64,000 nt of DNA, taken from VRUE01 sp044867645. GTDB taxonomy: Bacteria; Actinomycetota; Thermoleophilia; Solirubrobacterales; 70-9. Positions 8,796-17,172 of this stretch are shown piece after piece. The notes beneath the pieces are model-generated. The model searched no databases. It saw only the letters and a list, made by a program, of their open reading frames with translations, and was not told where the DNA came from. The translations under genes were made by a program, and so were the position numbers. The stretch spans positions 1 to 64,000 of the forward strand of contig JBIOVI010000053.1 of assembly GCA_044867645.1 (NCBI GenBank), in the 5' to 3' direction. How positions within the stretch are numbered: position 1 is the stretch's first letter; each line of letters begins with the position of its first letter.

Positions 8796-8831
8796 CCGGT
8801 TCGATATAACAGTTCAGATGCATCGAAACGG
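8796..8831. promoter_or_regulatory. inverted repeat, candidate PadR operator
   Basis: CCGGTTCGAT (8796-8805) and ATCGAAACGG (8822-8831) are inverted with 9 of 10 matches and a 16-bp spacer. The site lies between the divergent starts of the secreted protein (8759) and PadR (8922), where an autoregulator would bind. Confidence 0.5.
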
Positions 8832-8921
8832 AAATCAGGCCGGGTATCAATTGGTCTCGTGGGACCGGTTCGGGCGATCGGTTCACATGAACCGACCGCC
8901 GGCGGCTTGGTCGGAGCCAGC

Positions 8922-9485
8922 GTGAAGCTGAAGCCGATCTCCTACATGGTGCTCGGCATGCTGCGTCTTGGCGCCACCTCCGGCTACGCGATCAAGAAGG
9001 CGGCGGACGCCTCGACCAGCTCGATGTGGCCGGTCTCCCTCGCCCAGGTGTACCCCGAGCTGGCCCGGCTCGAGGAGGGTGGGCTTGTGACGCGGCATGA
9101 GGATCCCCAGGGGGCACGCGCTCGGTCCGCCTACGAGCTGACCGCGGAAGGGGAAGGGGCGCTGCTCACCTGGCTGCGCTCTTCCAAGGAAGCGCCCCTG
9201 CAGATGCGCTCCGAGGGGCTGCTGCGTTTCTTCTTCGTCGACGCCCTTCCCCTCCAAGAGCAGGCGGACCTGGCCCGGCTAGCCCAAAAGCGCCTGCGCG
9301 ACTTCCGCGCTCACATGTACGACAAAGACCTGAGGGGCGCGCTCGAAGACTTCGAGGAGGGCGGGATCCGCGCTCCGATCCTGATAGGGCTGATGGCCGA
9401 GAGCATGCTGACCCTGGGCGAGGAGTGGCTGGCGCAGCTCGAGGCCCAGATGAGGATCGAGCTGGAAGCGGAGAGCGAGACCTAA
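8922..9485 (+). CDS. PadR family transcriptional regulator
   Basis: 187 residues from GTG 8922, with GGAG six bases upstream; the longer frame runs through the intergenic inverted repeat. The N-terminal winged helix reads ISYMVLGMLRLGATSGYAIKK then VYPELARLEEGGLV, the PadR hallmark. The C-terminal half is the dimerising coiled coil of the PadR C2 type (FFFVDALPLQEQADLARL). It probably represses itself and/or the divergent secreted-protein gene. Its stop overlaps the convergent DUF1385 stop (9482-9485). Confidence 0.9.
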   Translation: MKLKPISYMVLGMLRLGATSGYAIKKAADASTSSMWPVSLAQVYPELARLEEGGLVTRHEDPQGARARSAYELTAEGEGALLTWLRSSKEAPLQMRSEGLLRFFFVDALPLQEQADLARLAQKRLRDFRAHMYDKDLRGALEDFEEGGIRAPILIGLMAESMLTLGEEWLAQLEAQMRIELEAESET

Positions 9486-10489
9486 GCAACTATCTCTATG
9501 GGCGAGTCGCCGGCCTCAGCCGGCTTCTCCTCAGCAAGCACTTTCTCCAGCGCCGCGATCGCCACCGCGAGCTGCTCTTCGTCGGGCTCGCGAGTGGTCA
9601 GGTTCTGCAGCATCAGCCCCGGCCACATCACCGCCCGCACCCAGCGTTTGCGCCGGTTTCTGCCCGCCCACTTGATCACCTCATAGGAGAGGCCGGCGAT
9701 CAGCGGGATGCCGAGGATGCGCGATGCGAGCAGCCAGTACCAGGCCGGCAGGCCGATCGGTGCGAAAACGAAGATCGCCAGCACCATCACGATCAGCAGG
9801 AAGCTGGTTCCGCAGCGTGGGTGCAGGCGCGAGTAGAGCTTGGCGCGGGACGGGACCAGCTCGTCTTCGGCCTCGTAACAGGAGATCGTCTTGTGCTCGG
9901 CGCCGTGGTACTCGAAGACGCGGCGCAGATCCGGCAGGCGGCTGATCGCCACGATGTAGGCGATGAAGATCGTCGTGCGCAGGATCCCCTCGACCAGCCA
10001 GAAGAGGAACGCGTTACCGAGCTGGTCCTTGATCAGGCTGGTCAGCCCGACCGGGACAACGAAGAAGAGGCCAACCGCCAGCGCCATCGAGAGCACGATC
10101 GTCAGCCCCCAAATCCAGCCGCCGATCTCCTCCTTGTTGCCCTCTTCGTCCTCCTCCATTTGGGCGTTGGCGGAGATCGCCAGAGCCCGGAAGCCGATCT
10201 TCAGCGACTCGCCCAGGGCGACGACGCCGCGGATCACGGGCAGCCGCCAGAGGCGGTGCCGCTTTGCCCACGGCACCAGCGGTTCGGAGCTGAGCTCGAT
10301 CTGACCCTCGGGATTGCGCACCGCGACCGCCCAGGTCGAGATGCCGCGCATCATCACGCCCTCAAGCACCGCCTGGCCGCCCACCGGCGCGTCGCGCTTG
10401 GCGACCAGGGCGCCATCGGGCATGCGCAGCGGATCGGCTCCGTTCGAGGACCCGGCCTCGGTTTGCTGGGAGCCCACCTCTGGGCTCAC
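9482..10489 (-). CDS. DUF1385 (YqhQ-like) membrane protein
   Basis: 335 residues. The signature VGGQAVLEGVMMRG opens the family domain, followed by conserved RNPEG. Four or so hydrophobic segments (IWGLTIVLSMALAVGLFFV, AFLFWLVEGILRTTIFIAY and others) are interrupted by the conserved EYHGAEHKTISCYE and HPRCGTSFLLIVM motifs. The His/Cys-rich motifs suggest metal or substrate binding, but function is unknown. GTG start, 3 bases after rpmE, so it is co-transcribed with ribosomal protein L31. Confidence 0.88.
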   Translation of the reverse strand: MSPEVGSQQTEAGSSNGADPLRMPDGALVAKRDAPVGGQAVLEGVMMRGISTWAVAVRNPEGQIELSSEPLVPWAKRHRLWRLPVIRGVVALGESLKIGFRALAISANAQMEEDEEGNKEEIGGWIWGLTIVLSMALAVGLFFVVPVGLTSLIKDQLGNAFLFWLVEGILRTTIFIAYIVAISRLPDLRRVFEYHGAEHKTISCYEAEDELVPSRAKLYSRLHPRCGTSFLLIVMVLAIFVFAPIGLPAWYWLLASRILGIPLIAGLSYEVIKWAGRNRRKRWVRAVMWPGLMLQNLTTREPDEEQLAVAIAALEKVLAEEKPAEAGDSPIEIVA

Positions 10490-10492
10490 GGC

Positions 10493-10708
10493 CTACTTCC
10501 CGGCCTTGGCGTGCTTGGCGGCGCGACGCTGGAACCGCTCGACCCGGCCACCCGTATCGACGAGCTTCTGCTTGCCGGTGTAGAACGGGTGGCACTCCGA
10601 GCAGAGCTCGACGTGGAGATCAGCCACCGTTGCGCGCGTGTAGAACTGATTGCCACACGAGCAATGCACGTTGGCGAGCGTGTACTCGGGGTGAATTCCT
10701 GCCTTCAT
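10493..10708 (-). CDS. rpmE: 50S ribosomal protein L31 (zinc type)
   Basis: 71 residues from ATG 10708 (MKAGIHPEYTLANVHCSCGN); upstream in-frame codons are not family-like. Zn ligands are present as CSC and CSECHPFYTGK, so this is the C+ zinc-containing form rather than the zinc-free paralog. It is the first gene of the rpmE-DUF1385 pair and diverges from the GGDEF gene. Confidence 0.96.
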   Translation of the reverse strand: MKAGIHPEYTLANVHCSCGNQFYTRATVADLHVELCSECHPFYTGKQKLVDTGGRVERFQRRAAKHAKAGK

Positions 10709-10787
10709 CGCCACCCAGTTTAGAGAAGTGGGCAAGCACGCCGGTTCAAGGCTTGGGAAACCGCCCGGTCCTGCCGATAGCTGGAGC

Positions 10788-12323
10788 ATGACCACGAGCG
10801 GATCGGCGGCAGGCGACAGCACGCTGGCGCGTGCGCTGCGCGGGGCGCTGGCGACCCTGCTGCTTGGCGGCACCCTGCTCGTCACCCTCCACTACTGGTT
10901 CGGCCTCGGCAGCGATCTCCACTTCGCGATCGGCAACGTGGTCTACGACGCGGTGGTGCTCGGCGCCGGCGTCGCCTGCCTGGTCCGTGCCTCGGCTTTC
11001 GGGCGGGAACGACGGGCTTGGACTCTGATTGGCCTCGCGATCCTCGCCTGGGGCGCCGCCGAGGTCTACTGGACCGCCTTCATCGAAGGCAATCCCGACG
11101 CCCCCTACCCCTCCCCGGCCGACATCGGCTACCTGGTCTTCTACCCTCTCGCCTACGCTGGCCTGGCTCTGCTTGTCCGCGCCAGGGCCCACGAGATGAA
11201 CTGGCGGCTGTGGATGGACGGCGCGATCGCGGCACTCGGCACCGCCGCCCTCGGCGCCGCGTTCGTCTTCGACTTCGTCGCCGAGAAGACCGAAGGAACG
11301 CCGATCGAAATAGCGACCACGCTCGCCTACCCGCTCGGCGACATCGGCATGCTGGCCCTGGTCGTCGGCGTGGTCGCGCTCACCGGCTGGCGCCCCGGTC
11401 GCACTTGGTCGCTGCTGCTCGCCGGCCTGGCGGCGATGGTCGTCGCCGACATCGCCTTCACCCTCCAGCTAACCGACGAAGCTCTTCCGGGCGGCAGCTG
11501 GATCGAACCGATCTACCTGATCTCAGCCATCTGCCTCGCCGCGTCCGTATGGCAGCCCGCCGTCGCGGCCGAGATCAGCTCCCCCGATGAGGGGGAACGG
11601 CGCCGAGAGATGGTCGTCCCCGCGGCCTTCGCTGGGGTGATGATCGGCCTCTTCGCGATGCAGTACTTCAGCGCGACCAGCGGTCTCTCGACCGTTCTCT
11701 GGGCGGCGACGATGACCGCCGTGATCGTGCGGCTGGCGATGAGCGACCGCGAGAACAAGGCTCTGCTCGAGCAGGTGAGGACCGACCCTCTCACCGGGCT
11801 TGCCAACCAAGGTCGAATGCAGGTCGATCTCCCGATTCGGGTATCCCGGGCAAGCGAGGAGGATCCGCTGCTCCTACTCCTCTTCGATCTCAACGGCTTC
11901 AAGCACTACAACGACACCTTCGGCCACCCCGCCGGCGACGATCTACTGATGAGGTTGGGGGCGGCCTTGCGCGCTGCGGTCGGCGAGGACGGCACCGCCT
12001 ACCGGATCGGAGGCGACGAGTTCTGCGTCTTGCTTACCTGTCCGCGGAAGCGCTTCGACGCTGTTTCCCGCGCGGCAACGCAAGCGCTGACCGCAACCGG
12101 GCCCGGCTTCAACGTCAGCTCGTCTTGGGGCGCGGTCGAGGTCCCCAACGAGGAGAGCGACCCCTCGGCGGCGCTGCAGCTTGCCGATGTGCGGATGTAC
12201 GCGCAGAAGGAGTCTCGCCGCGTTGCCCACGACGATTTTCTCGACCCGGCGGTGACCGCCGCGCCCCAGCCACACGAGGCAGGCGAGAAATCGCCTGCTC
12301 GAGAGTCGGCTAGCCCGAGCTGA
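10788..12323 (+). CDS. membrane GGDEF-domain diguanylate cyclase
   Basis: 511 residues from ATG 10788 (GGAG just upstream); a GTG at 10728 is possible. Residues 1-320 contain about nine hydrophobic helices. The GGDEF domain opens with RTDPLTGLANQGRMQVDL and has an intact active site YRIGGDEFCVLL near residue 408, so it probably makes c-di-GMP. The RxxD inhibitory site expected five residues before GGDEF is absent (VGED), implying no product inhibition at that site. No EAL domain. The last 14 bases overlap the convergent tetR gene. Confidence 0.9.
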   Translation: MTTSGSAAGDSTLARALRGALATLLLGGTLLVTLHYWFGLGSDLHFAIGNVVYDAVVLGAGVACLVRASAFGRERRAWTLIGLAILAWGAAEVYWTAFIEGNPDAPYPSPADIGYLVFYPLAYAGLALLVRARAHEMNWRLWMDGAIAALGTAALGAAFVFDFVAEKTEGTPIEIATTLAYPLGDIGMLALVVGVVALTGWRPGRTWSLLLAGLAAMVVADIAFTLQLTDEALPGGSWIEPIYLISAICLAASVWQPAVAAEISSPDEGERRREMVVPAAFAGVMIGLFAMQYFSATSGLSTVLWAATMTAVIVRLAMSDRENKALLEQVRTDPLTGLANQGRMQVDLPIRVSRASEEDPLLLLLFDLNGFKHYNDTFGHPAGDDLLMRLGAALRAAVGEDGTAYRIGGDEFCVLLTCPRKRFDAVSRAATQALTATGPGFNVSSSWGAVEVPNEESDPSAALQLADVRMYAQKESRRVAHDDFLDPAVTAAPQPHEAGEKSPARESASPS

Positions 12324-12966
12324 GCGCGCCGATCAGGGAGTCGAGCGTACGACCGACTTCCGCTCGCATCCGCTCGGGATCCGGTGCCCGCGCGACCAGC
12401 ATCGCCGCCTCGTCGAGGGCGCCCATCAAGACGTGGGCGAGCGGACGAACAGGCTGCTCGGCGATCGCGCCGGCCTCGATCGCTGCCTGCAGGCTGGCTT
12501 CGATCAGGCCGAGCCCGTGCTTCGCCGCGATCTCCCGCCAGCGATCCCAGCCGAGGACCGACGGCCCGTCGAGCAGAGCGATCTGCTGGGCCTCCGGCTC
12601 GGTGCAGGCCTGCAGGAACATCTCCGCACCCGCCCTCATCGCTTCGAGCGGCGCCGCCGCGCCGGCATCGAGAGCGCCGACGACGATCCGCTCCGCCAGC
12701 TCCGCCTCGACCAGCTCGTAAACCGCCTCGAAGAGGTCGCGCTTGCCCTCGAAATGGTGGTACAGCGCCCCCCTGGTGACACCGGCCGCCCGAACTATCT
12801 CCTCGGTGCCGACCCCGGCGTAGCCGCGCTCGGCAAATAGGGTCCGCGCCGCGTCAATCAGGGCACCGCGGGTCGACTCTGAGCGCTCCGCCTGAGTGCG
12901 CCGGGGGGTCCGGCGCAAACCGAGCGCCGAGGGTGGACCTTCAGCGGCTTTTCGTTTGACATTCAT
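12310..12966 (-). CDS. TetR/AcrR family transcriptional regulator
   Basis: 218 residues. The N-terminal TetR helix-turn-helix is clear: RGALIDAARTLFAERGYAG, then TEEIVRAAGVTRGALYHHF and KRDLFEAVYE. The C-terminal ligand domain is not assignable. It diverges from an alpha/beta hydrolase gene, and a palindrome (12964-12978) overlaps its own start codon, suggesting autorepression plus control of the hydrolase. Confidence 0.93.
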   Translation of the reverse strand: MNVKRKAAEGPPSALGLRRTPRRTQAERSESTRGALIDAARTLFAERGYAGVGTEEIVRAAGVTRGALYHHFEGKRDLFEAVYELVEAELAERIVVGALDAGAAAPLEAMRAGAEMFLQACTEPEAQQIALLDGPSVLGWDRWREIAAKHGLGLIEASLQAAIEAGAIAEQPVRPLAHVLMGALDEAAMLVARAPDPERMRAEVGRTLDSLIGALSSG

Positions 12967-12978
12967 ACTGTCTGTATG
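12964..12978. promoter_or_regulatory. TetR-type operator palindrome
   Basis: CATAC-TGTCT-GTATG is a perfect 5-bp inverted repeat covering the tetR start codon and lying 48 bases before the hydrolase ATG. ACAT and GTAC flanks extend it imperfectly. Confidence 0.6.
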
Positions 12979-13026
12979 TACCTTACCGCCCTTATCGGCT
13001 AGAAACCCACGCCTGAGGAGGACGCG

Positions 13027-13869
13027 ATGAACCAGTCAGACCAGCGCCGCGAGATCGAGTTGCCGGCCGGGACGGTTCGCTACCGCGATGCCGGCGAGGG
13101 CAAGCCGGTCGTCTTCGTCCACGGCTACCTGGTCGACGGCCGGCTCTGGGACGGCGTCGTCGATCGCCTCTCCGACCGCTGTCGCTGCCTCGCTCCCGAC
13201 TGGCCGATCGGCGCTCAGCAGGTGGCGATGAAGCCAGGAGCCGACCTTTCCCCGTACGGGATCGCGGCGACGATCGCCAGCTTCCTCGAGGCGCTCGACC
13301 TGAGCGATGTGACGATCGTCGGCAACGATTCGGGCGGGGCGATGTCGCAGGTCCTGGTCACCCGACACCCGGAGCGAATCGGGCGGCTCGTCCTCACTAA
13401 TTGCGACACCCACGAGAACTTTCCGCCGGGGCCTTTCAAGGCGATGCCACCGCTCGCCAAACTGCCGGGTGGGATGGCGCTGCTGGCGGCACCTTTCAGA
13501 GTGGGAGCCGTGGCGCGCGCAGCTTTCAAGCCTTTCGCCCGCACTCCGATCCCCGCCGACCTGATCGCCTCCTGGATGGAGCCCGGACTTCACAACCCGG
13601 ACGTGAAACGTGACCTGAAGAAGGTCACGATAGGGATGAACAAGCGCTACACGTTGGAGGCGGCGGAGAAGCTGCGCAGCTCCGAGCTGCCAATCCTGCT
13701 GGCCTGGGCACCGGGGGACCGCGTGTTCCCGCTCAAGTACGCGGAGCGGCTCGCCGCCGACACGCCAAACGCACGAATCGTCCAGATCCCCGACTCGAAG
13801 ACCTTCGTGCCGTTCGACCAGCCACAGCGCGTGGCAGACGAGATCGCCGGTTTCGCCGCGAGCGCGTAG
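13027..13869 (+). CDS. alpha/beta hydrolase (haloalkane dehalogenase-like)
   Basis: 280 residues, ATG with GAGGAGG seven bases upstream. Oxyanion motif VFVHGYLVDG is followed by a nucleophile elbow GNDSGG, so the nucleophile is Asp101 as in haloalkane dehalogenases and epoxide hydrolases, not Ser. A second acidic residue is in WAPGDRVFP. Where a catalytic His is expected near the C terminus (usually DSGHF), the sequence is DSKTF at about 256-260, so the His appears missing. It is controlled, by position, by the divergent TetR. Confidence 0.85.
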   Translation: MNQSDQRREIELPAGTVRYRDAGEGKPVVFVHGYLVDGRLWDGVVDRLSDRCRCLAPDWPIGAQQVAMKPGADLSPYGIAATIASFLEALDLSDVTIVGNDSGGAMSQVLVTRHPERIGRLVLTNCDTHENFPPGPFKAMPPLAKLPGGMALLAAPFRVGAVARAAFKPFARTPIPADLIASWMEPGLHNPDVKRDLKKVTIGMNKRYTLEAAEKLRSSELPILLAWAPGDRVFPLKYAERLAADTPNARIVQIPDSKTFVPFDQPQRVADEIAGFAASA

Positions 13870-13900
13870 CGCGCGGCCGTCGCGGACCCATTGCTTTATT

Positions 13901-13921
13901 CCCGTTATGCGGGATAACGGG
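13901..13921. promoter_or_regulatory. 8-bp inverted repeat downstream of hydrolase
   Basis: CCCGTTAT (13901-13908) and ATAACGGG (13914-13921) are a perfect inverted repeat with a 5-base spacer, 32 bases after the hydrolase stop. It may be an RNA 3' stem or a binding site. Confidence 0.35.
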
Positions 13922-13953
13922 GCGCCACTTCCATATGACGAAATGGGCGATTT

Positions 13954-13972
13954 CCGCTATCTGCGGTTTTTT
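13954..13972 (+). terminator. short hairpin followed by six T residues
   Basis: CCGC-TATCT-GCGG followed directly by TTTTTT. The stem is only 4 bp, but the T-tract on the plus strand suits termination of the hydrolase transcript. The remaining interval to 14,128 holds no convincing gene. Confidence 0.45.
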
Positions 13973-14128
13973 CGTCTGATCGAGGGTGGAGACTTCCTCA
14001 ACGCCCCCTACAGGACGGAGAGCCATGCCAAGGGAAATCTTCGACCAGGAACGGCCGCGCAGTGCGATGGCGCAGCGCCTCGACGAGGCCTTTGCCGGTT
14101 GCGAGCATTGGACGCTGGCGCCGCCAGC

Positions 14129-14830
14129 TCAGCGGCGCAGCGAGACCGCCTTCAGCCCACGACTGTCGAGCTCCTCGAGGAGGATCGGCAGGGCCGCCGC
14201 GGTGCGCGCCCAGGAACCGAGAGCGCTGTAGTAGTCCGCATCGTGTAGCAGCACGATGTCGCCGTCGCCGATTCCGGCGGTCGCCCGGCGGGCGATCGAC
14301 TGCGCGGTTGCCCGGCGCGCCCAGTCCCTCCCCCACTTCGACCAGAGCACCGGCCGCCAGCCTCGCGCTCGAGTCGCCCGCAATGCCGAGCCGCTGTAGA
14401 TGCCGTACGGGGGCCGATGAGCAGCGATCGCTTGGCCGCTCGCCTCCTCGATCGCCGCCCGCGCCCGCTCGATGTCCTCGCGGAAATGGCCAGGGGTAAC
14501 CCGCAGCAGGTTGCGGTGGCGGTGGCAGTGCAGCTCGACGCGGTGACCGGCGGCGGCTATCTCCGCCACCAGGGCCGGACGTCGTACGACTTGCTCACCG
14601 ACGAGGAAGAAGGTGGCGGGAACGTCGGCTTCGCGCAGGATCTCCAGGACGATCGGGGTGCCCTGCGGATGAGGACCGTCGTCGAAGGTGAGCGCGACGC
14701 CACCGGCTCCTTCCTGGCGGTGGGCGATCCCCAGCGCCGGACCGATCCCCGGGACGACCGGCGCCAGCACCGGAGCGGCGTGGAGAAGCGCGCCGGCAGC
14801 TGCGCCGGCGCCTAACAAAGAGCCGATCAA
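14129..14830 (-). CDS. polysaccharide deacetylase (NodB homology domain)
   Basis: 233 residues with a TTG start overlapping the preceding stop (TTGA). The N-terminal hydrophobic stretch suggests a membrane anchor or signal. NodB motifs are TFDDGPHPQGTP (motif 1, catalytic Asp), ELHCHRHRNLL (motif 2, divergent from HTxxH), AHRPPYGIYS (motif 3), and IVLLHDADYY (motif 5). It likely removes acetyl groups from a cell-surface glycan made by the two upstream genes. Confidence 0.88.
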   Translation of the reverse strand: MIGSLLGAGAAAGALLHAAPVLAPVVPGIGPALGIAHRQEGAGGVALTFDDGPHPQGTPIVLEILREADVPATFFLVGEQVVRRPALVAEIAAAGHRVELHCHRHRNLLRVTPGHFREDIERARAAIEEASGQAIAAHRPPYGIYSGSALRATRARGWRPVLWSKWGRDWARRATAQSIARRATAGIGDGDIVLLHDADYYSALGSWARTAAALPILLEELDSRGLKAVSLRR

Positions 14831-17172
14831 GGGCCTTCGCTGGCGGCGGAGCTGCGAGCGGGCAGGGCGGCGGCCGGGGAAACGTCGGTCGGTGCGGTCG
14901 CGTCTTCGTCCTTGCCGAGATGGATGCGGCTCTCGAGCGGCTTGGCGATCACCCGGTACGGGGTCTCGCGATGGATCACCGCAAGCAGCATCACCGTGGC
15001 GACCGCGACCAGGCTCACCGCGGTCGCGACGCGCTCCATGCGCAGCCGCCAGATCGGCTGTGGCTTTACCCGGGGACGAGCGGTAAGCACGCGGGAGGCA
15101 ATCGAGGGCAGCGAGGCGAAGGAGGAGTCGGGCGAGCGGCGCTCGCGGGTGAGGTGCCGCAGCACGGACTCCAGCTCGTGCTCGGAGCGTGCTACCTCGG
15201 CCAGGCCGAAGCGCTCAAAGGCGGCGTTGTTGGCTCGCAGATGGCCGGCCGAGAAGCCGTAGGAGACGACCGGGCAACCGCGGATGTGGGCCTCGAGGAC
15301 GGTGAGACCGGCGGTCGAGTGGACCATCGCATCCGCTGCCGCCATCCAGTCGCTCATCTGCTCGGTGAAACCGTGGATTCGCACCCGCTCGTTGTCCTCG
15401 TAGCGCTGCGCCAGCTTCTCGCGCGCTCCCTCGTTGCGCCCGGCGATGCAGACGACGAGGGTTTCCTCCCCGGAGAGCGCCGCGTCGATTGCGCCTTCGA
15501 GGTCACCGATCCCCCAACCGCCACCGGAAACGAGCACCAGGCGGGCATGCGCGGGCACGTCGAGGGCCTCGCGGGCGGCGCTGCGCGTACGCGGCATCAG
15601 GAAGTCGCGCGAGATCGGCGGGCGCATCCACTCGACGCTGCCCGGCCCGACCAGCCTCTCCACCTCCTCGATCGACTCCGGATGGGTGACGAAGTGCAGG
15701 TCGACCCCCGGATGCGCCCAGTAGCGCAGGCCAGCCAGGTCCGTGATCGCCGACTGGACCGGGACGAGCAGGCGCCGGTTCTCGCGCAACATGCCCAGTA
15801 CGGCAGTAACGCCCGGATAGGTCGAGACGACGACGTCTGGCTGGTGCTCCTCGATGACCCGCAGAAGACCGCGAGCGCCCAGCGCGTAGCTGAGGTGGTG
15901 CATGAGCCAGCGGGTCGGCGCGAACTTGGTAATCAGCCAGTACTGCAGATCGAACAGCCAGGGCATCCAGCGGAAGGTGAAGCGGGAGCCGTCGCGGGCC
16001 ACCGAAGAGGCGATCCGCCCCATCGCCTGCAGGCCGTCGACGATCTCGACGGTGGCGCCGGGGATCTCGCGCTCGACGTCCGCCTTGATCATGCGCGCCG
16101 GCAGGTCGTGACCCTCGCCGATGTCGGCGGTCAGAACGAGCACCCGGGGCGACCGCTCGCCCGTCTCCGCGCTCACCCCCTCCAGCAGCGAGCCGGGAGC
16201 GCGGCCGTCGCCATTGCTATTGCCGTTGTGGCTGAGGACAGGCTTCAGGCCTGGAACAGGGTCGGGTGAGCGGGTGCTGCTGCGCACCCAGTCGACGTAG
16301 CGGCGCACCCCCTCACGGAAGCTCGTTTCCGCCTTCCAGTCGATCTCCTCGAGCGCCCGTACGTTTGAGATCTCCTTGCCCGGAAAATCGCCCGGACGCG
16401 GCGGCGTGTGGACGATCTCGCAGCCACCGGTCATCTCCTGCACCGTCTCGGCGATCTCGAGGATCGTCACCACCTCATCGCCGGAGAGGTTGTAGGTGCG
16501 GTTGGCGGCCTCCGGCGCGAGCGCGGCGACGATTCCCGCGGCGAGATCCTCGACGTAGATGAAGCTGCGGCACTGGCTGCCGTCGCCGGCGATCGTCAGC
16601 GCCTCGCCTTCCAGCGCCAGGTCGGTGAACTTGGCGACAACGCCTGCGGCGCGGGCCCGCGGCCCATAGGGGATGCCGAACCGCAGCACCGTCGACTCCA
16701 GCTCGAAGAGCTCCGTATAGCCGGCGCAGTAGGTCTCGCCGGCGAGCTTGGTCGCGGTATAGAGGTGACGCGGCGCCGGGATCGGCGTCTCCTCGTCGAC
16801 CGCCTGCTCGGCACAATCGCTGTAGACCCAGGTGGTCGAGCCGTAGACGACCCTGCCCACCTCGGCTCGGCAGGCGGCCTCGAGCACGTTGAGCGTGCCA
16901 CGGGTGTTGACCTCCTCGGCCAGGACCGGGTCGGCGTGGACATGGGCGACATCGGCAACCGCGGCTAGGTGGATCACGGCGGCGCAGTCGCGCATCGCCA
17001 GGTCGAGGTTGGCCGGATCGGTGATGCTGCCGGTGAAGGTCTCTACTTCGCGCGGCGAGTGGTAGGGCGAGGCGCTGAGATCGAAGATCCGCGGTGTGTG
17101 ACCGCTCTCGAGCAGCCGGTCGACCACGTGGGAGCCGATGAAGCCCCCACCGCCGGTGACCAGGATCCTCAT
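14827..17172 (-). CDS. fused NAD-dependent sugar epimerase and MGDG-synthase-like glycosyltransferase
   Basis: 781 residues from ATG 17172 (strong AGGAG upstream; it overlaps the aminotransferase stop by ATGA). Residues 1-315 are an extended SDR nucleotide-sugar epimerase/dehydratase: MRILVTGGGGFIGSHVVDRL, YTATKLAGE with the Tyr/Lys pair, and FGIPYGPRARAAG. A low-complexity linker (SHNGNSNGDGRAPG) leads to a GT-B enzyme like monogalactosyldiacylglycerol synthase or MurG, with LTADIGEGHDLPAR, VSTYPGVTAVLG, VSGGGWGIGDLE and HSTAGLTVLEA. A C-terminal transmembrane helix (VATAVSLVAVATVMLLAV) ends the protein. It may make and transfer the same sugar to a membrane lipid. Confidence 0.88.
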   Translation of the reverse strand: MRILVTGGGGFIGSHVVDRLLESGHTPRIFDLSASPYHSPREVETFTGSITDPANLDLAMRDCAAVIHLAAVADVAHVHADPVLAEEVNTRGTLNVLEAACRAEVGRVVYGSTTWVYSDCAEQAVDEETPIPAPRHLYTATKLAGETYCAGYTELFELESTVLRFGIPYGPRARAAGVVAKFTDLALEGEALTIAGDGSQCRSFIYVEDLAAGIVAALAPEAANRTYNLSGDEVVTILEIAETVQEMTGGCEIVHTPPRPGDFPGKEISNVRALEEIDWKAETSFREGVRRYVDWVRSSTRSPDPVPGLKPVLSHNGNSNGDGRAPGSLLEGVSAETGERSPRVLVLTADIGEGHDLPARMIKADVEREIPGATVEIVDGLQAMGRIASSVARDGSRFTFRWMPWLFDLQYWLITKFAPTRWLMHHLSYALGARGLLRVIEEHQPDVVVSTYPGVTAVLGMLRENRRLLVPVQSAITDLAGLRYWAHPGVDLHFVTHPESIEEVERLVGPGSVEWMRPPISRDFLMPRTRSAAREALDVPAHARLVLVSGGGWGIGDLEGAIDAALSGEETLVVCIAGRNEGAREKLAQRYEDNERVRIHGFTEQMSDWMAAADAMVHSTAGLTVLEAHIRGCPVVSYGFSAGHLRANNAAFERFGLAEVARSEHELESVLRHLTRERRSPDSSFASLPSIASRVLTARPRVKPQPIWRLRMERVATAVSLVAVATVMLLAVIHRETPYRVIAKPLESRIHLGKDEDATAPTDVSPAAALPARSSAASEGP

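Noticed and set aside
14025..14231. Short ORF starting MPREIFDQERPRSAMAQRLD with GGAG upstream
   Set aside because: Half of it is antisense to the deacetylase 3' end and composition there looks like the antisense frame; left out for lack of support.
13907..14248. Plus-strand ORF of 113 residues between the hydrolase and deacetylase genes
   Set aside because: It runs through an inverted repeat and a T-tract hairpin, overlaps the deacetylase gene antisense, and has no recognisable protein features.
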